A stretch of 55,000 nucleotides of DNA, taken from the NCBI GenBank assembly GCA_025963965.1, contig JAOPZS010000099.1, positions 1 to 55,000 of the forward strand, written 5' to 3'. Source of the stretch: Solirubrobacterales bacterium. Lineage in GTDB: Bacteria; Actinomycetota; Thermoleophilia; Solirubrobacterales; Solirubrobacteraceae. The notes beneath the pieces were generated by a model that saw only the letters and a list, made by a program, of their open reading frames with translations, was not told the DNA's origin and ran no database searches. Numbering within the stretch: the first letter of the stretch is position 1; each line of letters starts with the position of its first letter. The position numbers and the translations under genes were made by a program. Shown here piece by piece: positions 1 through 6,863 of the stretch.

Positions 1-315
1 GAGACGCTCGACCGTCGCGACCTGCGACGGGTCGCCGCGCAACAGCGCGCCGCAGCGCTCGAGCACGATCCCGAGCTTCGGCAGGAGCGCCGTGCGCAGC
101 ACGGCCGAGCGCAGGATCAGCTCTGTCTCGAGCTCACCCGGCGGCGAGTCGAAGCCGGTGTGCACGATCCCTGAGTTGGCGCCGCTGGCCTCGGTGGCTA
201 GCGCCGTGTTCCGCTCGAGCAGAACCGTTGCCACGCCGGTCGATGAGAGCGCATGGGCCACCGCGCAGCCGACGACGCCACCACCGACGACAGCGGCCTC
301 TGCGTCGAAGGACAT
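1..315 (-). CDS. FAD-dependent oxidoreductase, N-terminal part (cut by window edge)
   Basis: The minus strand is open from an ATG at 315 to the window edge, giving 105 codons of the N-terminus. The translation starts MSFDAEAAVVGGGVVGCAVA, a GxGxxG dinucleotide-binding fold, followed by an LLERN segment (end of the second beta strand) and EASGANSGIVHTGFD. That pattern is typical of the DAO superfamily, for example glycerol-3-phosphate dehydrogenase or L-2-hydroxyglutarate oxidase (LhgO) relatives. The substrate cannot be told from this fragment. It is divergent from the aminotransferase at 326, with only about 10 bp between start codons. A TAGCAT hexamer 5 nt upstream fits a leaderless start. 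Confidence 0.8.
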   Translation of the reverse strand, partial: MSFDAEAAVVGGGVVGCAVAHALSSTGVATVLLERNTALATEASGANSGIVHTGFDSPPGELETELILRSAVLRTALLPKLGIVLERCGALLRGDPSQVATVERL

Positions 316-320
316 GTCAC

Positions 321-326
321 ATGCTA
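321..326 (-). promoter_or_regulatory. -10 hexamer of the FAD oxidoreductase gene
   Basis: TAGCAT on the minus strand ends 5 nt before the ATG at 315, and no Shine-Dalgarno is present. It fits the TANNNT leaderless pattern seen through the window. Confidence 0.4.
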
Positions 327-1444
327 TGCATCGGCGCGTGAGAATCGCGCCCTTCGAGATCGAGCGTTTCTACGAGCGCTGGGAGTTCAGCGCCGAGCTG
401 ATGCTGTCGAGCAGCGACTGCGAGTCGCGTCCGGTGGCGGACCTGCTGGCTCTCGAGCCCGACGCGGGCGAACGGCTGCAGTCGCTGCACCTCGGCTACA
501 CCGAAGTGCCCGGCTCACCCGAGCTGCGCGGAGCGGTGGCGTCGACGTATGACCTTGCCGGGCCGGATGACGTGCTGACGCTGGCCGCTGCCGAGGAGGG
601 CATCTTCCTGGCCTACCACGCCCTGCTCGACCCCGGCGATCACGCGATCGTCGAGGCGCCCTCCTACGGTTCGGCGGTCAACCTCGCCCGCAGCACGGGC
701 GCCGAGATCTCGCTGTGGCAGCGCCGCCACGAGGACGGCTGGGCGTATGACCTCGACGAGCTCGAGCGGCTGCTGCGCCCGGACACGCGTCTGCTCTACC
801 TCAACAGCCCCCACAACCCGACCGGCAGCCAGCTCTCTGCAGCCGATCAGCAGCGGCTCGTCGCGATGCTCGCCGAGCGCGGCACGGTGCTGCTCAGCGA
901 CGAGGTCTACCGGGGCCTCGAGCACGACGAGGCGGACCGGCTGCCGGCGGCCTGCGACATCTACGAGCGGGCGCTGTCGCTGAACACCGTGTCGAAGTCC
1001 TACGGGCTCCCCGGGCTGCGCATCGGCTGGCTGGCCTGCCGGGAGCGCTCGCTGCTCGACCGCGTCCGCGAGCTGAAGCTCTACACGACGATCTGCTCGA
1101 GCGCGCCGAGCGAACTGCTCGTCGCCCTGGCGCTGCGCCACTCGGCGCGGCTGATCGGCGAGGCCCGCGCGCTCGTGCTCGGGAACCTGCCGCCGCTGGC
1201 CGCCTTCCTGGCCCGCCACGAGGAGCTGTTCGAATGGGTTCCTCCGGCGGCCGGCCCGATCGGCTTTCCGCGCGTGCGCGACGATCGCGACGTGCGCGCG
1301 TGGTGCGAACGCACGGCCGCCGAGGCGGGCGTGCTGCTGCTGCCGGGCTACGTCTACGACGAGCCCCGGCACGTCCGCGTCGGCTACGGCCGCGCCGGGC
1401 TGCGCGAAGCGCTCGCCCGACTCGAGACGCACCTGGCGGCCTGA
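326..1444 (+). CDS. PLP-dependent aminotransferase, class I/II fold
   Basis: This is a 372-residue fold-type I PLP enzyme. Visible motifs are NSPHNPTG (substrate and cofactor contact), LLSDEVYRGL (Asp that binds the pyridine nitrogen) and SLNTVSKSYGLPGLRIGW, which contains the PLP-binding lysine and the phosphate-binding Arg. The length is normal for the family. I place the start at ATG 326; a GTG at 338 is also possible and would give MRIAPFEIERF. The open frame continues upstream to 92, but that part overlaps the divergent oxidoreductase and looks non-coding. The overall look resembles capreomycidine-synthase-like and other orphan aminotransferases, and the substrate is unknown. A link to the divergent flavoenzyme in amino-acid turnover is only an inference. 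Confidence 0.88.
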   Translation: MHRRVRIAPFEIERFYERWEFSAELMLSSSDCESRPVADLLALEPDAGERLQSLHLGYTEVPGSPELRGAVASTYDLAGPDDVLTLAAAEEGIFLAYHALLDPGDHAIVEAPSYGSAVNLARSTGAEISLWQRRHEDGWAYDLDELERLLRPDTRLLYLNSPHNPTGSQLSAADQQRLVAMLAERGTVLLSDEVYRGLEHDEADRLPAACDIYERALSLNTVSKSYGLPGLRIGWLACRERSLLDRVRELKLYTTICSSAPSELLVALALRHSARLIGEARALVLGNLPPLAAFLARHEELFEWVPPAAGPIGFPRVRDDRDVRAWCERTAAEAGVLLLPGYVYDEPRHVRVGYGRAGLREALARLETHLAA

Positions 1445-1456
1445 GCCGCTCTGCGC

Positions 1457-2053
1457 TCAGGCGCCGCGACTCGCCAGCCCGTCCACCCCGAGCTCGAGCA
1501 TCCGCCGCCAGCTGTCGGGCTCGCGCCGGCGAGCAGCCCGCACGGCGCCCAGCAGCAGCCGCACGTCTCGTGGGCTTGCATCGGCCCGCAGCGACCCTTC
1601 CTGGCGGGCCCGCGCCAGGAGCGCTTCGATGCGCTGCTCGCAGCGCGCCGCCCGCTCGGCGACCGCAGGGTGCTCGGTGATGGTGGCCATCGCCTCGGCG
1701 ACGACGTCGTCACCGGCCTGGCGGTCGGCCAGCTCGCAGAGCAGCTCGACGAGCGCCGGCCATGCCGCGCCGGACTTGGCCAGCGCGGCTTCGACGTCGC
1801 GGGTGACCGTGTCCAGGCGCCGGACCACCAGCGCCTCGAGCAGGTCCTCCTTGGAGGGGAACTGGCGGTAGACGCTTCCGACGCCGGCTCCCGCCGCCGC
1901 GGCGACGGCCGGCATCGGCGCCTCGATCCCGTCGCGGGCGAACACCTCCCCGGCCGCGACCAGCAGCCGCTCGCGCTTCTGCTCGCCGTCGAGCCGCGCC
2001 CAGGCGCACTCTCTGTCGGTCGAGCGCGCATCGACCTGGATCGGAATGGGCAT
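1457..2053 (-). CDS. TetR-family transcriptional regulator, probable repressor of the adjacent exporter
   Basis: A 198-residue one-component regulator. The N-terminal helix-turn-helix is clear at about residues 22-68 (REQLLVAAGEVFARDGI-like helix 1, then GVGSVYRQFPSKEDLLEAL, the classic TetR recognition-helix signature). The C-terminal two thirds is a divergent ligand-binding helical domain. It is divergent from the MFS exporter at 2124, the usual arrangement for a drug-responsive repressor. The ATG at 2053 is supported by a TAGGAT -10 six bases upstream. Two copies of CGGAAT-N4-ATTCCG lie at the start codon and in the -35 region, so autoregulation is likely. The effector is unknown. Confidence 0.9.
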   Translation of the reverse strand: MPIPIQVDARSTDRECAWARLDGEQKRERLLVAAGEVFARDGIEAPMPAVAAAAGAGVGSVYRQFPSKEDLLEALVVRRLDTVTRDVEAALAKSGAAWPALVELLCELADRQAGDDVVAEAMATITEHPAVAERAARCEQRIEALLARARQEGSLRADASPRDVRLLLGAVRAARRREPDSWRRMLELGVDGLASRGA

Positions 2054-2057
2054 TCCG
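2042..2057. promoter_or_regulatory. TetR operator, copy 1
   Basis: CGGAATGGGCATTCCG is a perfect 6-4-6 inverted repeat overlapping the start codon of the TetR gene, hence the transcription start if the mRNA is leaderless. The same arms recur at 2079-2094. Inferred to bind the TetR protein encoded here. Confidence 0.75.
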
Positions 2058-2059
2058 CT

Positions 2060-2065
2060 ATCCTA
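2060..2065 (-). promoter_or_regulatory. -10 hexamer of the TetR gene
   Basis: TAGGAT on the minus strand, 6 nt before the ATG at 2053. It lies between the two operator copies, so bound repressor would block it. Confidence 0.5.
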
Positions 2066-2078
2066 CCCGACCAGCACC

Positions 2079-2094
2079 CGGAATCGTCATTCCG
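2079..2094. promoter_or_regulatory. TetR operator, copy 2
   Basis: CGGAATCGTCATTCCG has the same six-base arms as the copy at 2042-2057, with the centre-to-centre distance 37 bp. It covers the expected -35 position of the TetR gene and lies 30 bp upstream of the MFS start codon, so one site could control both divergent genes. Confidence 0.75.
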
Positions 2095-2123
2095 CCTCGG
2101 CGTCCCGCACGGGAAAGGACCGG

Positions 2124-3563
2124 ATGAGCGCATCGCAGGACCGCATCAACCCGAACGTCACGCTCGCGGTGCTCGCGCTTTGCGGCGTCGCCTATGCGCT
2201 GCTCAGCTCGGCGATCGTGCCGGCGCTGCCGACGATGCAGCACGACCTGCACACGACCGAGACGGGGATCACGTGGCTGCTGACCGCGTACCTGCTCGCG
2301 GCTTCGATCTTCACCTCGATCATCGGGCGGCTCGGAGACATGTACGGCAAGGAGCGACTGCTGCTCTGGACGCTGGGGCTGCTCGGCGTGGGGACGCTGC
2401 TCGGCGCCGTCTCGACGTCGCTGCCACCGTTGATCGTCGCCCGCTTCATCCAGGGGGCCGCCGGAGGCATCTTCCCGCTGGCCTTCGGCATCGTCCGCGA
2501 CGAGTTCCCGCGCGAGCGCGTGGCGGGCAGCATCGGCATCCTCTCGTCGCTGCTCGGGGTCGGCGGCGGGGTCGGCATCGTGATGTCGGGGATCGTCGTC
2601 GAGCATCTCGACTACCACTGGCTGTTCTGGATCCCGCTCGCGATGATCGTGCTCGGCGCGCTGTTCACCTGGCGCTACGTGCCCGAGTCGCCCGAGCGCA
2701 CGCCGGGACGGATCAACTGGACGGCGGCGCTGCTGATGACGATCGGCCTGTGCGCGTCGATGCTCGCGATCAGTCAGACGACGCTGTGGGGCTGGGGGTC
2801 GCCGAAGACGATCGGCCTGCTGCTGGCCGGCCTCGCCGTGACGGGCGTGTGGATATGGGCCGAGGCGCGCAGCCGCGAGCCGCTGGTTGACATGACGATG
2901 ATGCGTGTGCGTGGCGTCTGGACGACCAACGCGGCGGCCTTCCTGCTCGGAGCCGGAATGTACGCGTCGTTCATCGTCTTTCCGCAGTTCGCCCAGCTGC
3001 CCCGCAGCACGGGCTTCGGGTTCGGCGCCTCCGTTGTCGCCTCCGGCCTGTACCTGCTGCCCTCGACGGTCGCGATGACGCTGCTCGGCCTGTACGCCGG
3101 CAGGATCTCGGCCCGCTACGGCTCACGGTCGGCGCTGCTCGCCGGCACGGCCTTCGCGGCAGCCGCGTTCGCGATGCTGGCCGTCGCCCACGCCCATCCC
3201 TACGAGCTGCTGATCGCGGCGGCGCTGCTGGGCATCGGCATCGGCCTCGCCTTCTCGGCTCTGGGCAACCTGATCGTGCAGGCCGTGCCGAGCCGCCAGA
3301 CGGGTGTGGCGAGCGGAATGAACACGGTGATGCGGACGCTTGGGGGAGCGCTGGGCGGGCAGCTGTCGGCAACGTTCATCGCATCGAACACCGCACACGG
3401 GCTGCCGACGGTCACCGGTTTCACCGACACGTTCGTGATGGCCACGGCGTTCCTGCTCGCCTGCCTGGGGGCCGCGGCGCTGGTGCCGCGCGCGCTCGGC
3501 GGCGGACGGCGCGCGGCCGGCCAGATGGAGGGGCGCCCGGCCGTCGCCGACGGCAACGCCTGA
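2124..3563 (+). CDS. MFS multidrug exporter, DHA2 (EmrB/QacA) type
   Basis: A 479-residue polytopic membrane protein with about 14 hydrophobic segments, the DHA2 size class. Motif A of the major facilitator superfamily is seen as GRLGDMYGKERLL after TM2, and a motif C-like GIGGGVGI stretch is present as LLGVGGGVGIVMSG in TM5. It should export hydrophobic or cationic compounds using the proton gradient. ATG 2124 is preceded by GGGAAAGGAC, a good ribosome site; the frame is open further upstream, but that would run through the operators. The divergent TetR gene and paired operators mark it as the regulated target. The tail after the last membrane segment is short, basic and Gly-rich. Confidence 0.9.
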   Translation: MSASQDRINPNVTLAVLALCGVAYALLSSAIVPALPTMQHDLHTTETGITWLLTAYLLAASIFTSIIGRLGDMYGKERLLLWTLGLLGVGTLLGAVSTSLPPLIVARFIQGAAGGIFPLAFGIVRDEFPRERVAGSIGILSSLLGVGGGVGIVMSGIVVEHLDYHWLFWIPLAMIVLGALFTWRYVPESPERTPGRINWTAALLMTIGLCASMLAISQTTLWGWGSPKTIGLLLAGLAVTGVWIWAEARSREPLVDMTMMRVRGVWTTNAAAFLLGAGMYASFIVFPQFAQLPRSTGFGFGASVVASGLYLLPSTVAMTLLGLYAGRISARYGSRSALLAGTAFAAAAFAMLAVAHAHPYELLIAAALLGIGIGLAFSALGNLIVQAVPSRQTGVASGMNTVMRTLGGALGGQLSATFIASNTAHGLPTVTGFTDTFVMATAFLLACLGAAALVPRALGGGRRAAGQMEGRPAVADGNA

Positions 3564-3582
3564 TCACAGAAGAGGAGACCCC

Positions 3583-4062
3583 ATGTTCCGCAATGTTCTC
3601 GTCGCAATCGACGGCTCGCCCGATGCCGACCGCGCACTCGGCCACGCGATCGACCTCGCCCGGTGCGAGCACGCGAAGCTGACGCTGTTCAGCGCCGTGC
3701 CGGCGCCGCCACCGTTCGCGTACGCGACGCCCGGCGCCGCCGCGCTCTCGGACCTCGACGAGCAGGCACGCGCCGAAACCGAGCAGCTCATCCGCGACGC
3801 GCTCGAGCGGGTGCCGGACGACGTGTCGGTGACCAGCGTGATCAAGAGCGAACCGCCGAGGCCCGCGTTGCTCAAGCAGATCGCCGAAGGTCAGCACGAC
3901 CTCGTCGTGATGGGCTCGCGAGGCCGCGGCGCGGTGCGCTCGGCCCTGCTCGGCAGCGTCAGCCACCACGTGCTGCATCACAGCGACGTGCCCGTGTTGA
4001 TCGTGCACGACGGCCTGGACGAGGGCCAGCAGGCCGCCGCCGAACACGCCGTCAGCGCCTAG
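3583..4062 (+). CDS. Universal stress protein, UspA family
   Basis: A 159-residue single Usp domain. The N-terminus [19 protein letters not shown] carries the conserved beta1-alpha1 Asp. The C-terminal [20 protein letters not shown] matches the G-2x-G-9x-G(S/T) ATP-binding motif of the nucleotide-binding subgroup. A strong ribosome site (AGAGGAGA) precedes ATG 3583, 19 nt after the MFS gene, so co-transcription with the exporter is possible. It ends convergently on the ABC ATPase gene, with the two stop codons overlapping by 4 bp. The biological role is general stress adaptation; no specific partner is visible. Confidence 0.9.
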   Translation: MFRNVLVAIDGSPDADRALGHAIDLARCEHAKLTLFSAVPAPPPFAYATPGAAALSDLDEQARAETEQLIRDALERVPDDVSVTSVIKSEPPRPALLKQIAEGQHDLVVMGSRGRGAVRSALLGSVSHHVLHHSDVPVLIVHDGLDEGQQAAAEHAVSA

Positions 4063-4823
4063 AGCACCTTCGAGAGGAATGCCCGCGTGCGCTCGTGACG
4101 CGGGTTGGCGAGGACCTCGCCAGGCCGACCCGACTCGACGACGACGCCATCGTCCATGAACACGACCGTGTCGGCGACTTCGCGGGCGAAGCCCATCTCG
4201 TGGGTGACGACGATCATCGTCATGCCCTCGGCGGCGAGCTTGCGCATCGCGTCGAGCACCTCGCCGACGAGCTCCGGGTCGAGCGCCGAGGTCGGCTCGT
4301 CGAACAGCATCAGCTTCGGTTCCATCGCCAGTGCGCGAGCGATCGCCACTCGCTGCTGCTGCCCGCCGCTGAGCTGCGCCGGGTAGGCGTCGAGCTTGTC
4401 CTCGAGACCGACGCGCTCGAGCAGCTCGCGGCCCCGCTCGCGCGCGCGCGCGCGCGGGACGCCCCTGACGTTGATGGGCGCGCAGGTGACGTTGTCGAGC
4501 GCCGTCATGTGACCGAACAGGTTGAAGTGCTGGAAGACCATGCCGATCTCGGCCCGCTTGCGCGCGACCTCCGATTCGCGAAGCTCGTGGAGCTTGCCGC
4601 CGACCTGGCGATAGCCGACCAGCTCGCCGTCGACCGACAGGCGCCCCGAGTTGATCTTCTCGAGGTGGTTGATGCAGCGGAGAAACGTCGACTTGCCCGA
4701 GCCGGACGGCCCGAGCAGGCACAGCACCTCGCCGGCCGCGACGGCGAGGTCGATGCCGCGCAGCACCTCGTGGCGCCCGAAGCGCTTGTGCACCGCTTCG
4801 GCCTTGACCATCGGCTCGCTCAC
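4059..4823 (-). CDS. Polar amino-acid ABC transporter, ATP-binding subunit (GlnQ/HisP type)
   Basis: A 254-residue ABC ATPase. Walker A is GPSGSGKST (about residue 38), the Q-loop region reads [14 protein letters not shown], the signature is LSGGQQQR, Walker B is [12 protein letters not shown], and the switch histidine lies in VVTHEMGFA. The QHFNLF segment and length are characteristic of the PAAT (GlnQ/HisP) branch. It is the last gene of a three-gene importer operon and its ATG overlaps the permease stop by 4 bp (ATGA-type coupling). A run of nine CG dinucleotides at 4439-4456 encodes the RARARE stretch, which makes it a potential slippage site. Confidence 0.93.
   Translation of the reverse strand: MSEPMVKAEAVHKRFGRHEVLRGIDLAVAAGEVLCLLGPSGSGKSTFLRCINHLEKINSGRLSVDGELVGYRQVGGKLHELRESEVARKRAEIGMVFQHFNLFGHMTALDNVTCAPINVRGVPRARARERGRELLERVGLEDKLDAYPAQLSGGQQQRVAIARALAMEPKLMLFDEPTSALDPELVGEVLDAMRKLAAEGMTMIVVTHEMGFAREVADTVVFMDDGVVVESGRPGEVLANPRHERTRAFLSKVL
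4439..4456. repeat. (CG)9 dinucleotide tract inside the ABC ATPase gene
   Basis: Nine consecutive CG dinucleotides encode alternating Arg/Ala in the helical domain between the Q-loop and the signature motif. Gain or loss of one unit would frameshift the gene. It may simply reflect 70% GC codon usage. Confidence 0.7.
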
Positions 4824-5752
4824 CTGCCGCCCTCCTCGTGTCGCGCGAACAGGCCGAGGCGGATGCGCTGCAACGGCGTCAGCGGTTCTTCGCGCACGGC
4901 GCCGCGGCCGTAGTAGCGCTCGAGGTAGTACTGGCCGACGTAGAGGATGCTCGTGAGGGCCAGGTACCAGAGGCTCGCGACGATCAGCAGCTGGATCGTC
5001 TTGAAGTTCACCGAGTAGATGATCTGCGCGCCGTAGAGCAGGTCCGCGACGGCGATCACGCTGACCAGCGAGGAGGTCTTGAGCATCGAGATCGTCTCGT
5101 TGCCCGTCGGCGGGATGATCACGCGCATCGCCTGCGGGAGCACGATGCGGCGCATCGCCTGCAGGCGCGTCATGCCGAGCGACTGAGCGGCGTCGGACTG
5201 CCCCTCCTCGACCGAGATGATCCCCGCCCGGACGATCTCGGCCATGTAGGCGCCCTCGTTCAAGCCGAGCCCGAGGATCGCGGCGGTGAACGGCGTGATC
5301 ACCGTGTTCGCATCGGCGTGGATGAACGACGGTCCGAACGGGATCCCGAGGTTGATCTTCGGGTACAGCGCGGCGATGTTGTACCAGAACAGCAGCTGGA
5401 CGAGGACGGGTGTGCCTCGGAAGAACCAGATGTACAGCCAGCTGGCGCCGGACACGAGCGGGTTCGGCGAGAGCCTCATCACGGCCATCAGCACGCCGAG
5501 CACGATGCCGATCGCCATCGCGATCACGGTCAGCTCAACTGTGACGCGAAGCCCTTCGAGGATGCGTTCGTCGAACAGGTAGCTGCCGACGACGTCCCAT
5601 TCGAAGCGCGTGTTGGTCGCAACCGAGCGGCCGATCGCGGCGGCGACGAGCACGACGACCGCCGCTGCGATCCAGCGCCCGGGGCGGCGCACCGGGACGG
5701 CCCGGATCTCGTCGGGCCGTCCCGCGGTGTCGGTGACCTCTGGAGAGGACAC
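4820..5752 (-). CDS. Polar amino-acid ABC transporter, permease subunit (HisMQ family)
   Basis: A 310-residue membrane protein. A single N-terminal TM (about residues 26-44) precedes the usual HisMQ core of about five TM segments. The ATPase-contact EAA loop reads [33 protein letters not shown], and [13 protein letters not shown] is the conserved stretch after TM2. GTG 5752 is the start, 9 nt after the binding-protein stop. It forms the membrane channel for the substrate delivered by the lipoprotein encoded upstream. The extra N-terminal segment before the core is a common variant in actinobacteria. Confidence 0.92.
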   Translation of the reverse strand: MSSPEVTDTAGRPDEIRAVPVRRPGRWIAAAVVVLVAAAIGRSVATNTRFEWDVVGSYLFDERILEGLRVTVELTVIAMAIGIVLGVLMAVMRLSPNPLVSGASWLYIWFFRGTPVLVQLLFWYNIAALYPKINLGIPFGPSFIHADANTVITPFTAAILGLGLNEGAYMAEIVRAGIISVEEGQSDAAQSLGMTRLQAMRRIVLPQAMRVIIPPTGNETISMLKTSSLVSVIAVADLLYGAQIIYSVNFKTIQLLIVASLWYLALTSILYVGQYYLERYYGRGAVREEPLTPLQRIRLGLFARHEEGGR

Positions 5753-5761
5753 CGCGCGCGT

Positions 5762-6670
5762 CTAGCTGATCGCGCCGTTGATCGTCGGTTCGGTGATCGC
5801 CCCCGACTGGATACCCCATTTTTCGAGGATCGCTTTGTACTTGCCGTTCGCGATCAGTTCCTTCAGCGCCGCGAGGATCGGTTTCGTCATACCGCTTGTC
5901 TTCGGGATCGCCAGCCCGTATGGGGCGAAGGCGTAGGTCTTGCCGACCAACTTGAACTGGCCGCCGGACTTTTTGATCTGGTAGTCGACCACGGGTGAGT
6001 CGGCGAGACCAACTTCCGCGCGGCCGCTGGCGATCGCGAGGTTGACCGCGTTCTGCCCGGAGAAGCTGAGCACCGTCACGCTCTTCTTGCCTTCTTTGCC
6101 GCACTTCTTGCTCTGCGCTTCTGATTCTTCCTGCTCGACAGTGCCCTTCTCGACGCCGACGGTCTTCCCGCAGATGTCCTTCAGTTCGGTCACGCCCGGG
6201 TTGGCGCTCGACTTCGCATAGAACGAGATGCCGGCCTTGTAGTAGTCGACGAAGTCGACGGTCTTCTCACGTTCCTTGGTGTCGGTGAACGACGAGGCGC
6301 CGAGGTCGTAGCGGCCCGCTGCCAGCCCCGGGATGATCGTTTCGAAGTTGGCGTTGACGAACTTCGCCTTCAGGCCCATCACTTCGGCCACCGCGCTCAC
6401 GAGGTCGGGGTCCATGCCGATGAGGGTGTGGCCGTCCGGGGCGATGAACTCGTTCGGGGCGTACTCGGCTTCGGCGGCAACCGTCAGCGTGCCTTTCGAT
6501 TTGACCGCGGCCGGCACCTGCGCAGCGATCGCCGAGACGGCGCCGCCGGAAGCCGACGTCGACGTGGTGGGCGTGGCGGTCGTGGCCGTGGTGGTGCTCG
6601 AGCTTCCGCACCCGGCGAGCGCGAGAACGACCAGTATCGGCGCACCGAGACGGGCGAGGAGCTTGATCAT
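5762..6670 (-). CDS. Amino-acid ABC transporter substrate-binding lipoprotein (family 3)
   Basis: A 302-residue periplasmic-type binding protein anchored as a lipoprotein: the signal peptide ends in LALAGC with the lipidated Cys at residue 21. The mature part starts with a Ser/Thr/Ala linker, then GTLTVAAEAEYAPNEFIAPDG, the typical SBP_bac_3 opening, and DLGASSFTDTKERE, which matches the region that contacts the ligand. ATG 6670 is chosen because it follows a strong AGGAGG site; the open frame runs on to 6742 without support. It is first in the operon SBP-permease-ATPase. The ligand is probably a polar or basic amino acid, which cannot be fixed from sequence alone. Confidence 0.93.
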   Translation of the reverse strand: MIKLLARLGAPILVVLALAGCGSSSTTTATTATPTTSTSASGGAVSAIAAQVPAAVKSKGTLTVAAEAEYAPNEFIAPDGHTLIGMDPDLVSAVAEVMGLKAKFVNANFETIIPGLAAGRYDLGASSFTDTKEREKTVDFVDYYKAGISFYAKSSANPGVTELKDICGKTVGVEKGTVEQEESEAQSKKCGKEGKKSVTVLSFSGQNAVNLAIASGRAEVGLADSPVVDYQIKKSGGQFKLVGKTYAFAPYGLAIPKTSGMTKPILAALKELIANGKYKAILEKWGIQSGAITEPTINGAIS

Positions 6671-6722
6671 CGAAACCTCCTGGGGGGGAAATGAGGCAAG
6701 GCGAGCGGTACGAGGCCCGGCA

Positions 6723-6728
6723 AGTATA
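6723..6728 (-). promoter_or_regulatory. Candidate -10 of the amino-acid importer operon
   Basis: TATACT on the minus strand lies 52 nt upstream of the binding-protein ATG, leaving a leader with an AGGAGG ribosome site. No convincing -35 is visible. Confidence 0.4.
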
Positions 6729-6833
6729 AATCGCGCCGGCATCTCGGCGTCTCGGCGCGGCGCTCAGGGAATCGACGCGTCCAGCCTGCCGGCTCGCTGG
6801 ACTCCCGAGCAGGTCCCGTCCAGCGGGCTAAGG

Positions 6834-6855
6834 CATCGGCCGCACGGTGCCGATG
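6834..6855 (+). other. Hairpin in the leader of the secreted PKD protein gene
   Basis: CATCGGC and GCCGATG form a 7-bp perfect stem around an 8-nt loop, ending right at the GAGGGG ribosome site of the gene starting at 6864. It could modulate translation or be chance in GC-rich DNA. I could not match it to a known riboswitch. Confidence 0.4.
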
Positions 6856-6863
6856 AGGGGCTC

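Noticed and set aside
6790-6863. Riboswitch in the leader of the secreted PKD protein gene.
   Set aside because: There is a local hairpin, but I could not match it to the cores of cyclic-di-GMP, cyclic-di-AMP, cobalamin or ZTP riboswitches.
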